Source of the DNA: Cryptomeria japonica
Lineage: Eukaryota > Streptophyta > Pinopsida > Cupressales > Cupressaceae
NCBI RefSeq assembly: GCF_030272615.1
Contig: NC_081413.1
Location: forward strand, 564,572,510 to 564,634,509
Reading direction: 5' to 3'
DNA: 62,000 bases
In this document: positions 25,061 to 37,214 of the stretch, one piece after another
Numbering within the stretch: the stretch's first letter is position 1
Layout: every line of letters starts with the position of its first letter
Made by a program: the position numbers and the translations under genes
The notes under the pieces: generated by a model
Told to the model about the DNA's origin: nothing
The model's input: only the letters and a program-made list of their open reading frames with translations
The model's database searches: none

Positions 25061-27433
25061 TAAATTTGGTGGCCTAATGAGGCCTTGCTTTCATTCATAT
25101 TGAAAAGTGTCAAGAAAATCAACAAATATCAGATACAGGAAAAGTAAAATACAACATGTGGGTTAAAATGTGGCTCCCACGAGGGTTGAGCCCAACATGC
25201 TGATGGAGATGGGTGTTACAAAGGTAAATAGATCACAGGCATATTCATGCTCCATTGCACTTTCAAGAATGGCGTGGCTATTAAAACCTTCAGAAAAATT
25301 CATTTGGCAAGTGTATCGCCAAATCCCCTACATGGTGGAGCAGAGGGTATAAGATCAAGGCATTTGTTTTACCTGGGCGCCAAGTTGGGTTTACAAAAGA
25401 AACAAACTTTCAAGGGAAAGCATTTATCCCACATTGGCAGTGCAGAGGAAATCCATCACATTTAAAGGCAAAGCCACATATATCCTTAGTGTCAAAGCTT
25501 ACGGGCTTTTGACAAGGAGCGGCTCAGCGTTGGTGGGTCCCCTGCATGCATGCGCATATCAAGGCACCTGAATTTTGTAGCAGAAGGGCAAATTAACTAG
25601 TGAGCAAGTCAGAAAGATCAACGGTGATCAAGAAAGATCCGACGGTGGTCGCTATATCGTGATAGAAAGATGCCCGCCGAATACTCCCCGCGACTTGGTG
25701 ACAAAGAACGTGCCAAAAAGAGGAGGTTAAAGGGCATGCATATCAAGAAAGATCGGATGGTGGAGTGAGATTTTGGGGCTATCCATGACTGTCATTGTAC
25801 CATGGTTGTGAAGTGCCCGGAATAAATACCCTAGTGAATGGCTAGGTGGTAGACAGGTCGCGCCTAGATGGTGGCCAGCTGGATGCGTAGACAAACCAGA
25901 GAGTGACTTATCGAACAGAACTTGGCATCGATGGATCTCTAAAAGGATTCACTGAAAGCATCGATTCCATCGATGTAAAGTACATCGAAGAAATCAGAAT
26001 TGATCCCGTCGATAAAATAAAAGGTATCGATGAAACTAAGGTATCGATGAGACATGTGAGCAGTTCGCCGAGGGAGGAAGTTTGGACGAAAGAATAATAT
26101 CGAACGAACCAAGGCAGGCCCAAGTCCAGTGGCAGGTCCAAGTGGTGAGACATGTGGATCCATGGGTGAAATAGAGGCTGACACAATGGCAAGGGTCTGT
26201 AGACGAGTGACTCAAAAGTGGGCCCGTTTTGAAGGTTAAAGTGGTTAAAAAGCAAACAGGTTCCTGAAGATCTAGTGGTTGTCACTGTACCGCAATGAAA
26301 AGGTACCTGAATGTTAATCCTCGCGACATAGCGATAAGTTGTTAGCAGTCCTGACGGTTGAATGGTAATCTATCATGTGCTGACGGTTAATGCATGCGGT
26401 TAAATCAAATGGTCAGGTAACCTATAGCGTCCAGGTGAACTCAACATGAAATGATGAGAAGTCATCAATTTTGGAGGAGTTTTTCTTTTAGTTAGAGTTC
26501 TGATTGGTGGAGAGATGACAACACATATTTTTGGGAGCCAAAATTCATTTTTGAATTTTTAAAGCTTACTTGTATAAGGGACATTTTGTCACTTATTTAT
26601 CTAGTTCTAGAGTTTGTACTTGTTCAGAAGCAGAGATCCTTGCTCTTGTAACTCATTACTTATGAGTATTTTCAGATTTCTCATGAGTAATATTCAGATT
26701 TTTGTAAGCAGTTCTACAGATTTTGATTGCAGATAGCTCTTGATTCTCGATAAAGAAGTTGTTTTCCCTCTCATTATTCTTGGTTTTTCAATTGTTGTTT
26801 GTGAATTTTATGGTAAAATATTGTTTTATCATTTTGTTTCATCTAATTCCTTCAAAGTTGAATGCTAAGAATGTTATGTCATAGTGTAGGTCTATGTTAG
26901 TGTTTTCGTTCTTTTGCATCAAAACTATGAAAACCTCATTGTTCTCCTTTTTGTATACATCTGAAAGTCAGAGCCTTTCATAAGAATTGCTTTTGCAGGC
27001 ATAAGTAGTAGAGTTGTGAGATTGTATAGCTTCAATACTTGAGCATTTTTGTGAGTTTGTAAGCATTTTAGATCATTTCAGTCATTGGTGGATCACCTTT
27101 TTAGCAATAGTTTCATTTTATGCATATCCTTCTATCCCTTTTCCAAGTCAATTTCAAGTTAGTATTAGGTGATCGAATAGGAAGCCGACCTATAATCCAG
27201 AGGTCTTCTCTCATAATAGGATACCCACAGCCTCAGAGTAGTCCAATGTGTCACTGAATTGCAAGAATTTCAAGCTTGCATCAGGTGCAAATCCTAGTGA
27301 AGGAACAAGATCATTAAAGGAAGTAGATGTATTTGAAGAAGTAGAAGGATTGGGAGAAGAATGGGAAGTAGTTGAACAAGAAGATCCAAATTTTAATTTG
27401 GTTCTTGAAGATTGGTATCACCTAATAAGGTGT
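25061..27433. other. Moderately GC-richer flank of element A, probably another element's LTR and leader
   Basis: No intact gene. Short frames near 25170-25465 and 27248-27460 lack family motifs. The latter reads a charged GARP-like stretch (EEVEGLGEEWEVVEQEDP) that is cut by the start of element A at 27434, so A may have inserted into the 5' part of another retroelement. I cannot find paired LTRs or a primer site. Confidence 0.35.
25927..26110. repeat. Cluster of ATCGAT-type palindromes
   Basis: ATCGATG, CATCGA, TCGATG and GTCGAT words occur about nine times in 180 bases, in both phases and without a fixed period. It may be decayed coding repeat or an LTR enhancer-like cluster. Confidence 0.5.
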
Positions 27434-27632
27434 TGTAGTGTCATAAATTTGCGACCCTAGCAATTTTCGACCGCATTAGGGTCCTCATGCATGTGAAATC
27501 GAATCCCCTAGCCTGATCGGAGACTGAAGACTACTCAACCCTTGGAATCTGCTTCTCCCTTGGCCTCCGTACCACCCTCTCTGCACTCTGCCCTGGAGAA
27601 AGGGACAGGACAGGGGTGTGGCACCCCTATCT

Positions 27633-29152
27633 TGCTGGCATATGTGTAGAGAATGTTGACATGATGATATTGTATGTTGTCATTGATGTCAATATGATGA
27701 AGAGTGAACCAATATATTGAAGTAAGCACTTGCAAGAGAACCAGTATATGTGAAAAAAGTGAAGCGGTATGGCTATCCAAGTGAACCGGTATGTTGAAAT
27801 GTGAACCAGTATATGTGACAAAGTGAAGCGGTATGTTTGTCCAAGTGAACCGGTATGACGAAATGTGAACCAATATATGGAATGTTTTGTATCAAGGTTT
27901 CATATGGTATGACTACCGGTTGGTAGTCTTAGCTTCAGGGTTTCCGGTTGAAGTGTTCTATGCCTATGAGATTCAACCGATGACATTATTTGTTATGCTA
28001 GCATTGCAATGAAGAATAGATTGTGTTGCCACGTTAGCCCTATGCACGTGAAGGATCTTGCATGAAGGAGATTGATCCTATCTACCTTAGGAATGTGTGA
28101 AGTCTCTGTAAATAGTGGAGAACACATGATGGGTTATCAACCTCTAGGAAGCGGTGAAGAATGAATGATGGAAAACATCTTGAGATCCGTTCAAGACTGT
28201 TGTAATCAATGCAATATGATCAACGGTTAGGATTGAACCATTTGAATTTCTTAACCTAAATGTTTAGGGTTTAGGGTTTATGCTATCGACCTATCTATTT
28301 CCTATAAGGTCGATGTTGTTTTTCATGTTGAGGTTGTTGGCAAATGTTTTTTGTGTATCTAAGTGCAAAGATACGTGATTCTTGCCAGACCAGATATGAG
28401 AATAGATAACTGCAAAGTGTGAGTGCAGAAGGAAGAAACTGAAGCGAATCTGCATTGGCATTGAGTGCTGTTACCAGATCATTGTAAAACCTGTTGACCT
28501 CTAAACACTTCAACAGTTGGAAAATCCCTTAACAAGGTAGCTTTAACTGGCTTGCTGTAAATCCTTTAACAGGGTGACTCAAAATCATTGAGTTCTAAAA
28601 ATCCTCTATCAAGGTAACCTTTAACAAGGTTCAACCCTTAACCGGTTATTTTAGCCATCCCTTAACCGGGTGATCCCTAGTAGGATCGGTTCCTAACAAA
28701 ACCCATTGTAAAGTGTTTAACTGGACTAGGCTCCTAACAAATCGGACTTCAAAAGGGTTCAAAGAACAACTTGTGGGTATTCATCCCCACTGTGGTTTTT
28801 CCTAGTTGGGTTTCCACGTGAAAAATATGTGTGTTATGTGTGATGCTTTTCATATGATGCTTTGTTATTCTCTGTTAAGTAGTAAAGCATGTTGAACCTG
28901 TAAGTCTTTACATTCCTATTAAAGTATTACTAGAGTATGCATATGGGTGAAGTGGAAATAAGATGTTAGATTGTGTGGAAAGCTGAGTTATCAGTTTATA
29001 TCTTTCACTGTGCTTAACCGGTAGTAATCTGGTTTAGGCTGATGTTATTGGGTTCTCAGTCTAACTGGTTCAAGGAAAACTATTTTTATCAGTACTAATT
29101 CACCCCCCTCTCAGTACCGATTTGGTACTAATTGGTCCTCATTGATTTATCA
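27633..29152 (+). repeat. Element E 5' LTR
   Basis: Starts TGCTGGCA, a one-base change from the TGTTGGCA of the 3' LTR, and ends TTTATCA. It contains repeated (A)CCGGTAT-type words near 27760-27880, a double TTTAGGG run near 28262 and the CACTGTGGTTTTTCC block. A 20-base stretch present in the 3' LTR near 34975 is missing here. Confidence 0.9.
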
Positions 29153-29154
29153 AT

Positions 29155-29166
29155 TGGTATCAGAGC
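29155..29166 (+). promoter_or_regulatory. Element E primer binding site (initiator tRNA-Met)
   Basis: TGGTATCAGAGC begins two bases after the LTR end and is complementary to the 3' end of plant initiator tRNA-Met, the usual Copia primer. Confidence 0.85.
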
Positions 29167-29223
29167 ATCCTCCAGGTCCTCTATGGTGTAAGCTTAACTG
29201 CTTGAGGTAAATATCCTACTCTA

Positions 29224-30582
29224 ATGATGAAGAGGGAAGGTCTAAAGTTCAATAGAGACAACTTTAAAATATGGAAGGACAGAATGAAGATATACATCAG
29301 AAGCATGGGTTCTCAACATTGGAGCTATGTTGAGAATGCTTATGTTATCCCTACCGGTACTCTCACCGATGATCAAAAGAGAGAGATTCAGGAGAATGGG
29401 CAAGTCATGGAAGCCCTAATTAGCAGTTTATCTAACATTGAGTTTATTGATGTTCATGACAAAGAGAATCCCAAAGAAGTATGGTATGCCCTTGAGAATA
29501 TCTATGGCGGTGATGAGCATGTTAAACAAGCTAAGGAAGAAAGCATTAGGGGAAAGTTTGAAGACATGTGGATGGTTGAAGGAGAGACCATTCAACAATA
29601 TGGAATAAGAATATAAACTGTTGTTGGAGATATCAAGAGTGCAGGTGGTAAAATGGAAGATTCCACTATTGTTAGCAAAGTTTTGAGATCCTTATTATCG
29701 GTCTATGTAATAAGGGTTGCTGCTATTTAGGAGTTGAGGTTTGTAGACAAGACAAAGGTATCCCTAGACTCCATCATTGCAAAGTTAACAACTTATGAGC
29801 TAAACAATTATGATGGCGGCATTCAGAAGACTGAATCAACCTTTAGAGCATCTGCTGCACCATCTAGAAAACGCAAAGAAGCTAGTACCAGTGGTGAACC
29901 AAGACAAAGTAGAGAAATGGATGATGAGGAGATCCTGATGGAATTTGAAGCTCTTCTTGCCAAGAGACTTCCCAAGGGAACTGGTAAATACAGAGGTAAG
30001 CTTCCTTTGAAATGCTTTTCTTGTAACTGGATAGGACACATTGCTATAAACTGCCCTAATGGTGACAACAAGGATAAACCAGAGAGGTTCAAGAAGTTCA
30101 AAGGAGGAAACCAGAGAAACTATTTTGTAGTAGTTGATGAAGGTGTCAGTGATGAGGAATCAGAAGATGAAGAGAATGAAGATATTGTGTTTGTTGCAGT
30201 CAAGGAAGATGTATCAGACAAGAAGGCTCTTGTCTCCCACTTTGATAATTCCAATGAGTGGATTAGTGATAGTGGCTGTTCTCATCATATGACTGGTGAC
30301 CAAAGTAAGTTTCTATCTCTGGAAGAGTATGATGGTGGTGTGGTTCATTTTGGTAATGATGCACCATGTATGGTAAAAGGAAGAGGGTCCGTCTCTTTGA
30401 ATGGAAGAAGCAGTGTTAACAATGTGTATTGGGTAGAAGGTCTCAGGCACAACCTTTTGAGTGTTTCTCAATTGAATGATAATGGATTCACTCTGGAATT
30501 CAGAAATGGAGTGTACAAAATCAAGGGAAAGAATGGTGAACTGATGGCTACCGGTATGCAGACCAAAGGTAACCTATTTTAG
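29224..30582 (+). pseudogene. Element E gag and protease segment
   Basis: The ATG at 29224 starts the Gag region (KFNRDNFKIWKDRM), which forms the particle. A CCHC zinc knuckle, C-x2-C-x4-H-x4-C, lies at 30013-30054. The aspartic protease active-site triplet DSG is at 30268-30276 within WISDSGCSHHM. The frame is kept throughout but is cut by TAA at 29614, TAG at 29728 and TAG at 30580. No frameshift is present. Confidence 0.9.
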
Positions 30583-31572
30583 CTAAATGCTAATGTTAGT
30601 ACATGTCTTATGGCTAAGTTTGAGGATAGCTAGATATGGCATAGGAGACTTTGCCATGTAAACTTTGACAATATTGTGAAGGCTAGTAAGATCAAGGTAG
30701 TTAGAGGATTGCCTATGCTGGGCAAACTGGAGAATCCTTTGTGCAGAGAGTGTCAACAAGGGAAAATGTCTTCCTCAATCTTCAAAGGTAAACCTTTCAC
30801 TACAGACAATTTACTTGATCTTGTGCATATTGATTTGTGTGGTCCTATGAAAACTAGGAGTGTGTAGGGAGATAGGTATTTTATGATTCTTACTGATGAT
30901 TGCTCAAGAATGATGTGGTTCACATTCTTGAAGGACAAATCTGAAGCTTTTGGAAATTTCAAAGCCTTCAAAGCACTTGTAGAAAAAGAAAGCGGTAAGA
31001 GAATTAAGTGCTTAAGAACTGATCAAGGAGGAGAATTCACTTCCGGTGAATTCAACCAATACTATGAAGAGAATGGCATCAAGAGGAAACTGTCTACCCC
31101 CCAGACTCCATAGCAGAATGACCTAGTAGAGAGAAACAACCAGACTATGGTTGAAGCAACTAGAAGTATGTTGATCCAAGGAAAGGTTTCTCACACCTTT
31201 TGGCGAGAAGCGATGAGCACTGTAGTCTACACAATGAACTGGGTACTCATCAAAAAGGGTAAGGACAAAACACCTTATGAGTATTGGACCAGTAAGACAC
31301 TAGTGGTAAGCTACTTCAGAGTGTTTGGTAGTAGATGCTATATCAAGAGGAGTGAACATCAGAGAAAGTTTGATGCTAAATGTGATGAGGGAATATTCCT
31401 AGGGTATTCCACAAAGAGGAAAGCTCTCAAATGTTTCAACAATAGGACTCAGAGAATTGTTGAAAGCATCAATGTTAGAGTTGATGAAACCTCTGAGAAA
31501 TTTGAGGAAACCGACAGTGAGCAAGTAGGAGATGAACCGGTAGTAACCTTCTGGGAACCGATTGCAAAATAG
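30583..31572 (+). pseudogene. Element E integrase segment
   Basis: The zinc-binding part has His codons at 30640 and 30655 and Cys codons at 30742 and 30751, the HHCC pattern. The catalytic acids follow: Asp at 30832 (HIDLCGP), Asp at 31021 (RTDQGGEF) and Glu at 31129 (VERNN). The last two are 35 residues apart, as in DD35E integrases. Stops at 30631, 30865, 31111 and 31570 break it without shifting frame. The stop at 31111 replaces the first Gln of the usual TPQQN motif. Confidence 0.9.
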
Positions 31573-33315
31573 CCAAGCACCAGTAATAGTGCTCCTACAC
31601 TGGTGGATGCTGATGCTGATGAAGATGAGGATGAAGAAGAAAAGCAAGAGGAAACAACTAAGATCATTCCGAGGTATGTAAAGCTGAATCATGATCCAAA
31701 GCAGATCATAGGAGACAAGGATGCAGGAACTCTTACAAGAAGAAAGATCAGAGAAAACTCTTGCATGATCTCTAAATTTGAGCCTAAAACATTCATGGAG
31801 GCACATAAAGATGAAGACTGGATCAAGACAATGGAAGAGGAACTTGACCAAATAGAAAAGAATGGTACATGGTCTTTGGTACCCAGACCAGAGCATAAAA
31901 ATATCATTGGAACCAAATGGGTCTTCAGAAATAAACTGAATGAGGATGGCACAGTGGTAAAGAACAAAGCCAAATTGGTGTGTAAAGGATATGCCCAAGA
32001 AGAAGGAGAAGACTATGGAGAAACCTTTTCTCCAGTAGCCAGATTGGAAGGAGTTCGTATGCTTCTTGCATATGCAACATTCAAGGGATTCAAAGTATAT
32101 CAAATGGATGTAAAGTCTGCATTCTTGAAAAGAATACTAGAAGAGGAGGTGTCTATAGAGCAACCAGATGGGTTTGCCCTATCAGAAGACAGTGACATGG
32201 TGTGTAGGCTACATAAGGCCTTGTATGGACTAAAGCAGGCACCTAGAGCATGGTATGAACGCTTGCACTCCCATCTTGTGAAGATTGGATTTGAGAGAAC
32301 AAGTGAGGATAGTAATATCTAGCTGAAGTCAGAAGGAGACCAGATTCTGATATGTGAGGTATTTGTTGATGACATAATATTTGGAGAAGATGACAAGATG
32401 AGTCATGATTTTGCAGATAAGATGAAAAAGGAGTTTGAGATGTCACTTATAGGGGAGATTAAGTTCTTCATTGGACTACATATTCAACAAATGAAAGATG
32501 GAATCTTTATCACTCAGTCCAAATATGTCAAAGAGGTGTTGAAGACCTTTGGTATGGAAGACAACAAACTAGTTGGTACACCAATGGTGACCGGTTGTAA
32601 ATTGTCCAAAGAGGATGACTTAGGGTTGGTAAATGAGAAGGAATACTGATCAATGATTGGTAAATTACACTATGTATTACATAGAAGATCAGACATTGCA
32701 CATGTAGTGGACATTGCTGCACAGTTCTAGAAAAGCCCAAGAGAATCCCATTTGGTAGCAGTCAAGCGGATTCTGAGATATCTGAAGGGAACTATTGACT
32801 ATGGATTATGGTATCCATACAGTAATGATTTCAACTTGAAAGTGTTTACAGATGCTAACTGAGCTAGTAATGTGGATGATCGGAAGAGCACAACTGATGG
32901 TGCATTCTTTCTTGGTGGAAGACTAGTCTCATGGATGAGTAAGAAATAGAGCTGTATCTCTCAGTCTACAACAGAAGCAGAGTATGTTGCAGCATTTATG
33001 AACTGCACCCAGACAATTTGGATGAAGCATGTATTAAATGGCTTCAAAGTTCCTGTATCTGAACCGGTAAGTATATTTTGTGACAACACAAGTGCGATTA
33101 ACATCTCCAAGAATCGGGTTTTACATTCTAGAACCAAGCACTTTGAGCTTAAATATCATTTCTTAAGGGAGAAGGTTCAGAACAAAGAAGTTGTACTGGA
33201 ACATGTTTCTAGTAAGGAGCAGTTAGCAGACATATTCACCAAGCCTCTACCAAAGGCTACCTTTACCTATTTGAGAGGTGAATTAGGGGTGCTGCCCCTT
33301 CAAGATGTGAACTAA
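31573..33315 (+). pseudogene. Element E reverse transcriptase and RNase H segment
   Basis: Reverse transcriptase motifs run from TKWVFRNKLNEDG and the YQMDVKSAF aspartate (codon 32107) to FVDD at 32362-32373, the Copia variant of the polymerase YVDD box. RNase H follows with TDAN (Asp codon 32851), TEAEY and CDNTSAI (Asp codon 33082), then the SRTKHFELKYHFLRE end. Stops lie at 32320, 32647, 32728, 32860 and 32947. The natural stop is TAA at 33313. Confidence 0.92.
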
Positions 33316-33545
33316 AGGTGTGTGCTCCACATCAGCCAGGACTTACATTGATATATTTTTCTCATGATTGGTGTGTTGAAGGATGCTACTCCTTAGGGGA
33401 AGCAACATAGTAGAACATAGATGTTTATGCCTTCACTTTGGCATTGTTGTCAAAGGGGGAGACGATGTGAAGTGGAGAAGATATTTGCAGTATTGGGGAA
33501 AAGATGTGAAGCTCAGAGATATCTTTGTATATTGCCATCAATGCC

Positions 33546-33557
33546 AAAGGGGGAGAT
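33546..33557 (+). promoter_or_regulatory. Element E polypurine tract
   Basis: AAAGGGGGAGAT lies directly before the TGTTGGCA start of the 3' LTR. Confidence 0.8.
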
Positions 33558-35096
33558 TGTTGGCATATGTGTAGAGTATGTTGACATGATGATATTGTAT
33601 GTTGTCATTGATGTCAATATGATGAAGAGTGAACTGGTATATTGAAGTAAGCACTTGCAAGAGAACCGATATATGTGTAAAAAGTGAAGTAGTATGGCTG
33701 TCCAAGTGAACCGGTATGTTGAAATGTGAACCGGTATATGTGACAAAGTGAAGCGGTATGTTGTCCAAGTGAACCGGTATGATGAAATGTGAAGCGGTAT
33801 ATGGAATTTTTTGTATCAAGGTTTCATATGGTATGACTACCGGTTGGTAGTCTTAGCTTCAAGGTTTCTGGTTGAAGTGTTCTATGCCTATGAGATTCAA
33901 TTGATGACATTGTGTGTTGTGCTAGCATTGCAATGAAGAAAAAATTGTGTTGCCACGTTAGCCTTGTGTGCATGAAGGATATTGCATGAAGGAGATTGAT
34001 CCTATCTACCTCAGGAATGTGCGAAGTCTTTGTAAACGGTGGAGAATGCGTGATGGGTTATCAGCCTCCAGGAAGCGGTGAAGAATGAATGATGGAAAAC
34101 ATCTTGAGATCTGTTCAAGACTATTGTAATCAATGCAATATGATCAACAGTTAGGATTGAACCGACTGAATTGCTTAACCTAAATGTTTAGGGTTTAGGG
34201 TTTATGCTACTGACCTATCTATTTCCTATAAGATCAATGTTGTTTTTCATGTTGAGGTTGTTGGAAAATGTTTCGTGTGTATCTAAGTGTAAAGATACAT
34301 GATTCTTGCTTGACCAGATATGAGAATAGATACCTGCAGAGTGTGAGTGCAGAAGGAAGAAACTGAAGCGTATCTGTATTGGCATTGAGTGCTATTACCA
34401 GATCATTGTAAAACCGGTTGACCTCTAACCACTTCAACAGTTGGAAAATCCCTTAACAAGGTAGCTTTAACCAGCTTGCTGTAAATCCTTTAACAGGGTG
34501 ACTCAAAATCATTGAGTTCTAAAAATCCTCTAACAAGGTAACCTTTAACAGGGTTTAACCCTTAACCGGGTATTTTAGCCATCCCTTAACCGGTTGATCC
34601 CTAGTAGGATTGGTTCCTAACAGAACCTATTGTAAAGTCTTTAACTAGACTAGGGTCCTAACAAAGTGGACTTCAAAAGGGTTCAAAGAACAACTTGTGG
34701 GTATTCATCCCCACCGTGGTTTTTCCCAGTTGGGTTTCCACATGAAAAATATGTGTGTTATGTGTGATGCTTTTCATATGATGCTTTGTTATTCTTTGTT
34801 AAGCGGTAAAGCATGTTGAACTTGTAAGTCTTTACATTCCTGTTCAAGTATTACTAGTGTATGCATATGGGTGAAGTGGAAATAAGATGTTAGATTGTGT
34901 GGAAAGCTGAGTTACCGGTTTATGTCTTTCACTGTGCTTAACCACCAGTAATTTGGTTTAGACCAATGTTATTGCTTGCCAGTCAAAGGGAAGGGTTCTC
35001 AGTCTAACCAGTTCAAGAAAAACTATTTTTATCAGTACTGATTCACCCCCCCTCTTAGTACCAGTTTGGTACTAACTGGTCCTCATTGATTTATCA
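33558..35096 (+). repeat. Element E 3' LTR
   Basis: Collinear with 27633-29152 over its whole length, with scattered substitutions and one extra 20-base segment near 34975. Ends TTTATCA before TATCC. Confidence 0.92.
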
Positions 35097-36094
35097 TATC
35101 CCTGCCCTATTTTGGGGCAGGACCCTTTCTTGGGCTTGCATTGTAGGTTGTGTAGTGAGCGGGAAAACTTCCTTGATGCCGACCTGTGAGAAAAATCAAT
35201 TTCATAACCCTAATTGACATGTATTTAAGTTGCATTTTCCCTCTCATTTGCAAAAAAGGGGGGAATAAGTTCAATAAGGTGAAAATTTGTGATCAAGTGT
35301 TCAAGAGCATTCAAGCATCCCTTTCAATCATTGAGCATCTAAAGTGTCCCTTTAGGGATAGGTGTTGCATTCAAGTCAAGGATTGAACCATTGAAGAGGA
35401 GATTGATTCCAACATTTAATTCCACACAAGAATTTCTATCAACATTTATATCACAACCTCCCTTGAGGTGATTTACATTTCAGTCTTTCATTTACATTTA
35501 CTTGCAAGTAATTTCTTTCATTACTTTGTTAATTCCAAAATTGGGGTTTGACTTGAAGGCAAACCCCCAATCCCAACCCCTTTTCCTCTTTTTTCTGTGT
35601 AGGTTGCAAGTAGGCTGCTGTACTTTTGGATTTGGACTCCATTTGTAGAGGTGGAAAAACCCTTTTCATTTCACGGTTTTTTCGGAGGATTGTGTACATT
35701 TCTGCCACAGTTTGGGCAACTTTTCCTTAAATTCGTAGGGAGACTTCATCTCGACATATTACTGCCACTTCATCCTATACTCCGATCTCAAGTTATAATC
35801 AGTTCTTTGTCACTTTGTCACTTAGTCTCTATACATAATTCAATCAATTCCTTTCCATTTCAAATAGAAGAGGGGATTAACTTATCATTCCCATTTCATT
35901 CAGAATTCTATCTTCTTCTTTGGAGGTTGAATCTAGTAAGTTTTCCTCCCCTCTTCGAATGTAATGCATGAAAAGTATCTGAAGGGAAATCTGTAGTGAA
36001 ACTCTCCTCTCCTTGGAGGGAAATGGTAGTTTTTCTCTTGATCTCTCATTCACACATTTTTCACCCACCATTACATCTTGGTGACATTACATTT

Positions 36095-36108
36095 TGGTGA
36101 ACCCAACA
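36095..36108 (+). promoter_or_regulatory. Element A primer binding site
   Basis: TGGTGAACCCAACA follows the LTR end by three bases and differs by one base from the same site in B (TGGTGAACCCGACG). A PBS starting TGG pairs with the CCA end of a tRNA; I do not assign which tRNA. Confidence 0.65.
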
Positions 36109-37214
36109 TCTTACATGCTTTCCTTTGAACAAAATTGCATATTTTTCATTTGCAAGTTTCAAATTTCTATATAATTAGTGGTTAAATCATTAAAAACCCT
36201 AGTTTTTAAAATTACAATTGAACTTGTGATTTGTAAAAATTGCTTGTGGTTATCTTAGATCTGAAAATTATTTTGTTTGTCAAAATCAATTTCCTCATTG
36301 CCTTGTTCAATTTGCAAAACAAATTTACAAAATTAAGCGGTTACTTGTTAAAACCCTAATTTTCAAAAATCATCTTGAACTGGTGCAAAAATTGGATTTT
36401 TATTTAATTTTCAGATTTCTGATTGTTCTTAGACTTGTTTTCATTCCTACAATTCAAATTTTCAATTTCCCTCCTTTTTCCCAAAATTTAAATTTCAAAA
36501 TTAAGTGGTAAGGTCATAAAACCCTAATTTTTAAATTTAATTGGATTTTGTGCAAATTTCAACTAATTTCATCCAAATTCAGGTTTCTAAACATTTTTCA
36601 AGGTGTCCCTATCCATTAGTTTTAACATTTTTTAAATTTTCAATTCAATTCCTCTTTTTCTTCAAAACCCTAATAGGGTCCTATTTTTACATTTGAAGCT
36701 TCATTTTGCCTATCTCAAAATCGTAAAATTTGCCAATATTTTGGGGTTAGCTTTGAAATCATTGTAATATTCATCCCTGAAAAATTTCAAAAAAAGTTGG
36801 TCAGAACCATATGCATTCCCGCCACGGTCCTCAGCTTTTTTTCTGAAATTTTGAGAAACTATTATGAGTATATTTAATAGCCTAAATCCAGAAGATTGGT
36901 TGTTTTTGTTGATTTTTGATCTCTCTAGAATTGAAAATACCTCAAAAATTCAACATTTCAAATTTGAAGAATTTTTTTAAAATTAAGAGGTTAATTATAG
37001 TCTACCCTGATTTTAAAAATTTTGGTTTTACAATTAAGTGTTATTCCCTTGGCCTTAATTTTAAAATTCCAATTTTCTTTCATTTTCGGAAATTGTGTCA
37101 TCCTCTTCTTCCAACAAAGTTCAAATTGTTTAATCAGTATTTTCTTACATTTTGCATTAATCAATTTTGTATGCTTTTTTCCAAAATTTAAAATTCAAAT
37201 TTTCCCTCTAGTGC
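36109..37214 (+). other. Element A untranslated leader
   Basis: About 1.1 kb of AT-rich, stop-rich DNA lies between primer site and Gag ATG. It parallels the B leader, including the AAAAAGTTG-flanked hairpin (36803-36831). Confidence 0.6.

Larger units (their letters stand above)
27633..35096 (+). mobile_element. Element E: full-length Copia retrotransposon with dead coding region
   Basis: Paired LTRs (27633-29152 and 33558-35096), an initiator-Met primer site, a single Copia-order polyprotein frame (gag, protease, integrase, reverse transcriptase, RNase H) and a polypurine tract make this a complete Copia element of 7464 bp. TATCT precedes it and TATCC follows it, a 5-bp target duplication with one C-to-T difference. 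The flanks join into a continuous A LTR. Integrase upstream of reverse transcriptase distinguishes it from Ty3 elements. Confidence 0.92.
27434..36091 (+). repeat. Element A 5' LTR, split by Copia element E
   Basis: The two parts, 27434-27632 and 35102-36091, join into an LTR of about 1.19 kb collinear with A's own 3' LTR start and with B's 5' LTR (1254 bp). Near the 3' end come a decayed TATA-like TGTATTTAAG, the ATTCCAAAATTGGGGTTTGA block and ATTACA just before the primer site. Confidence 0.8.
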
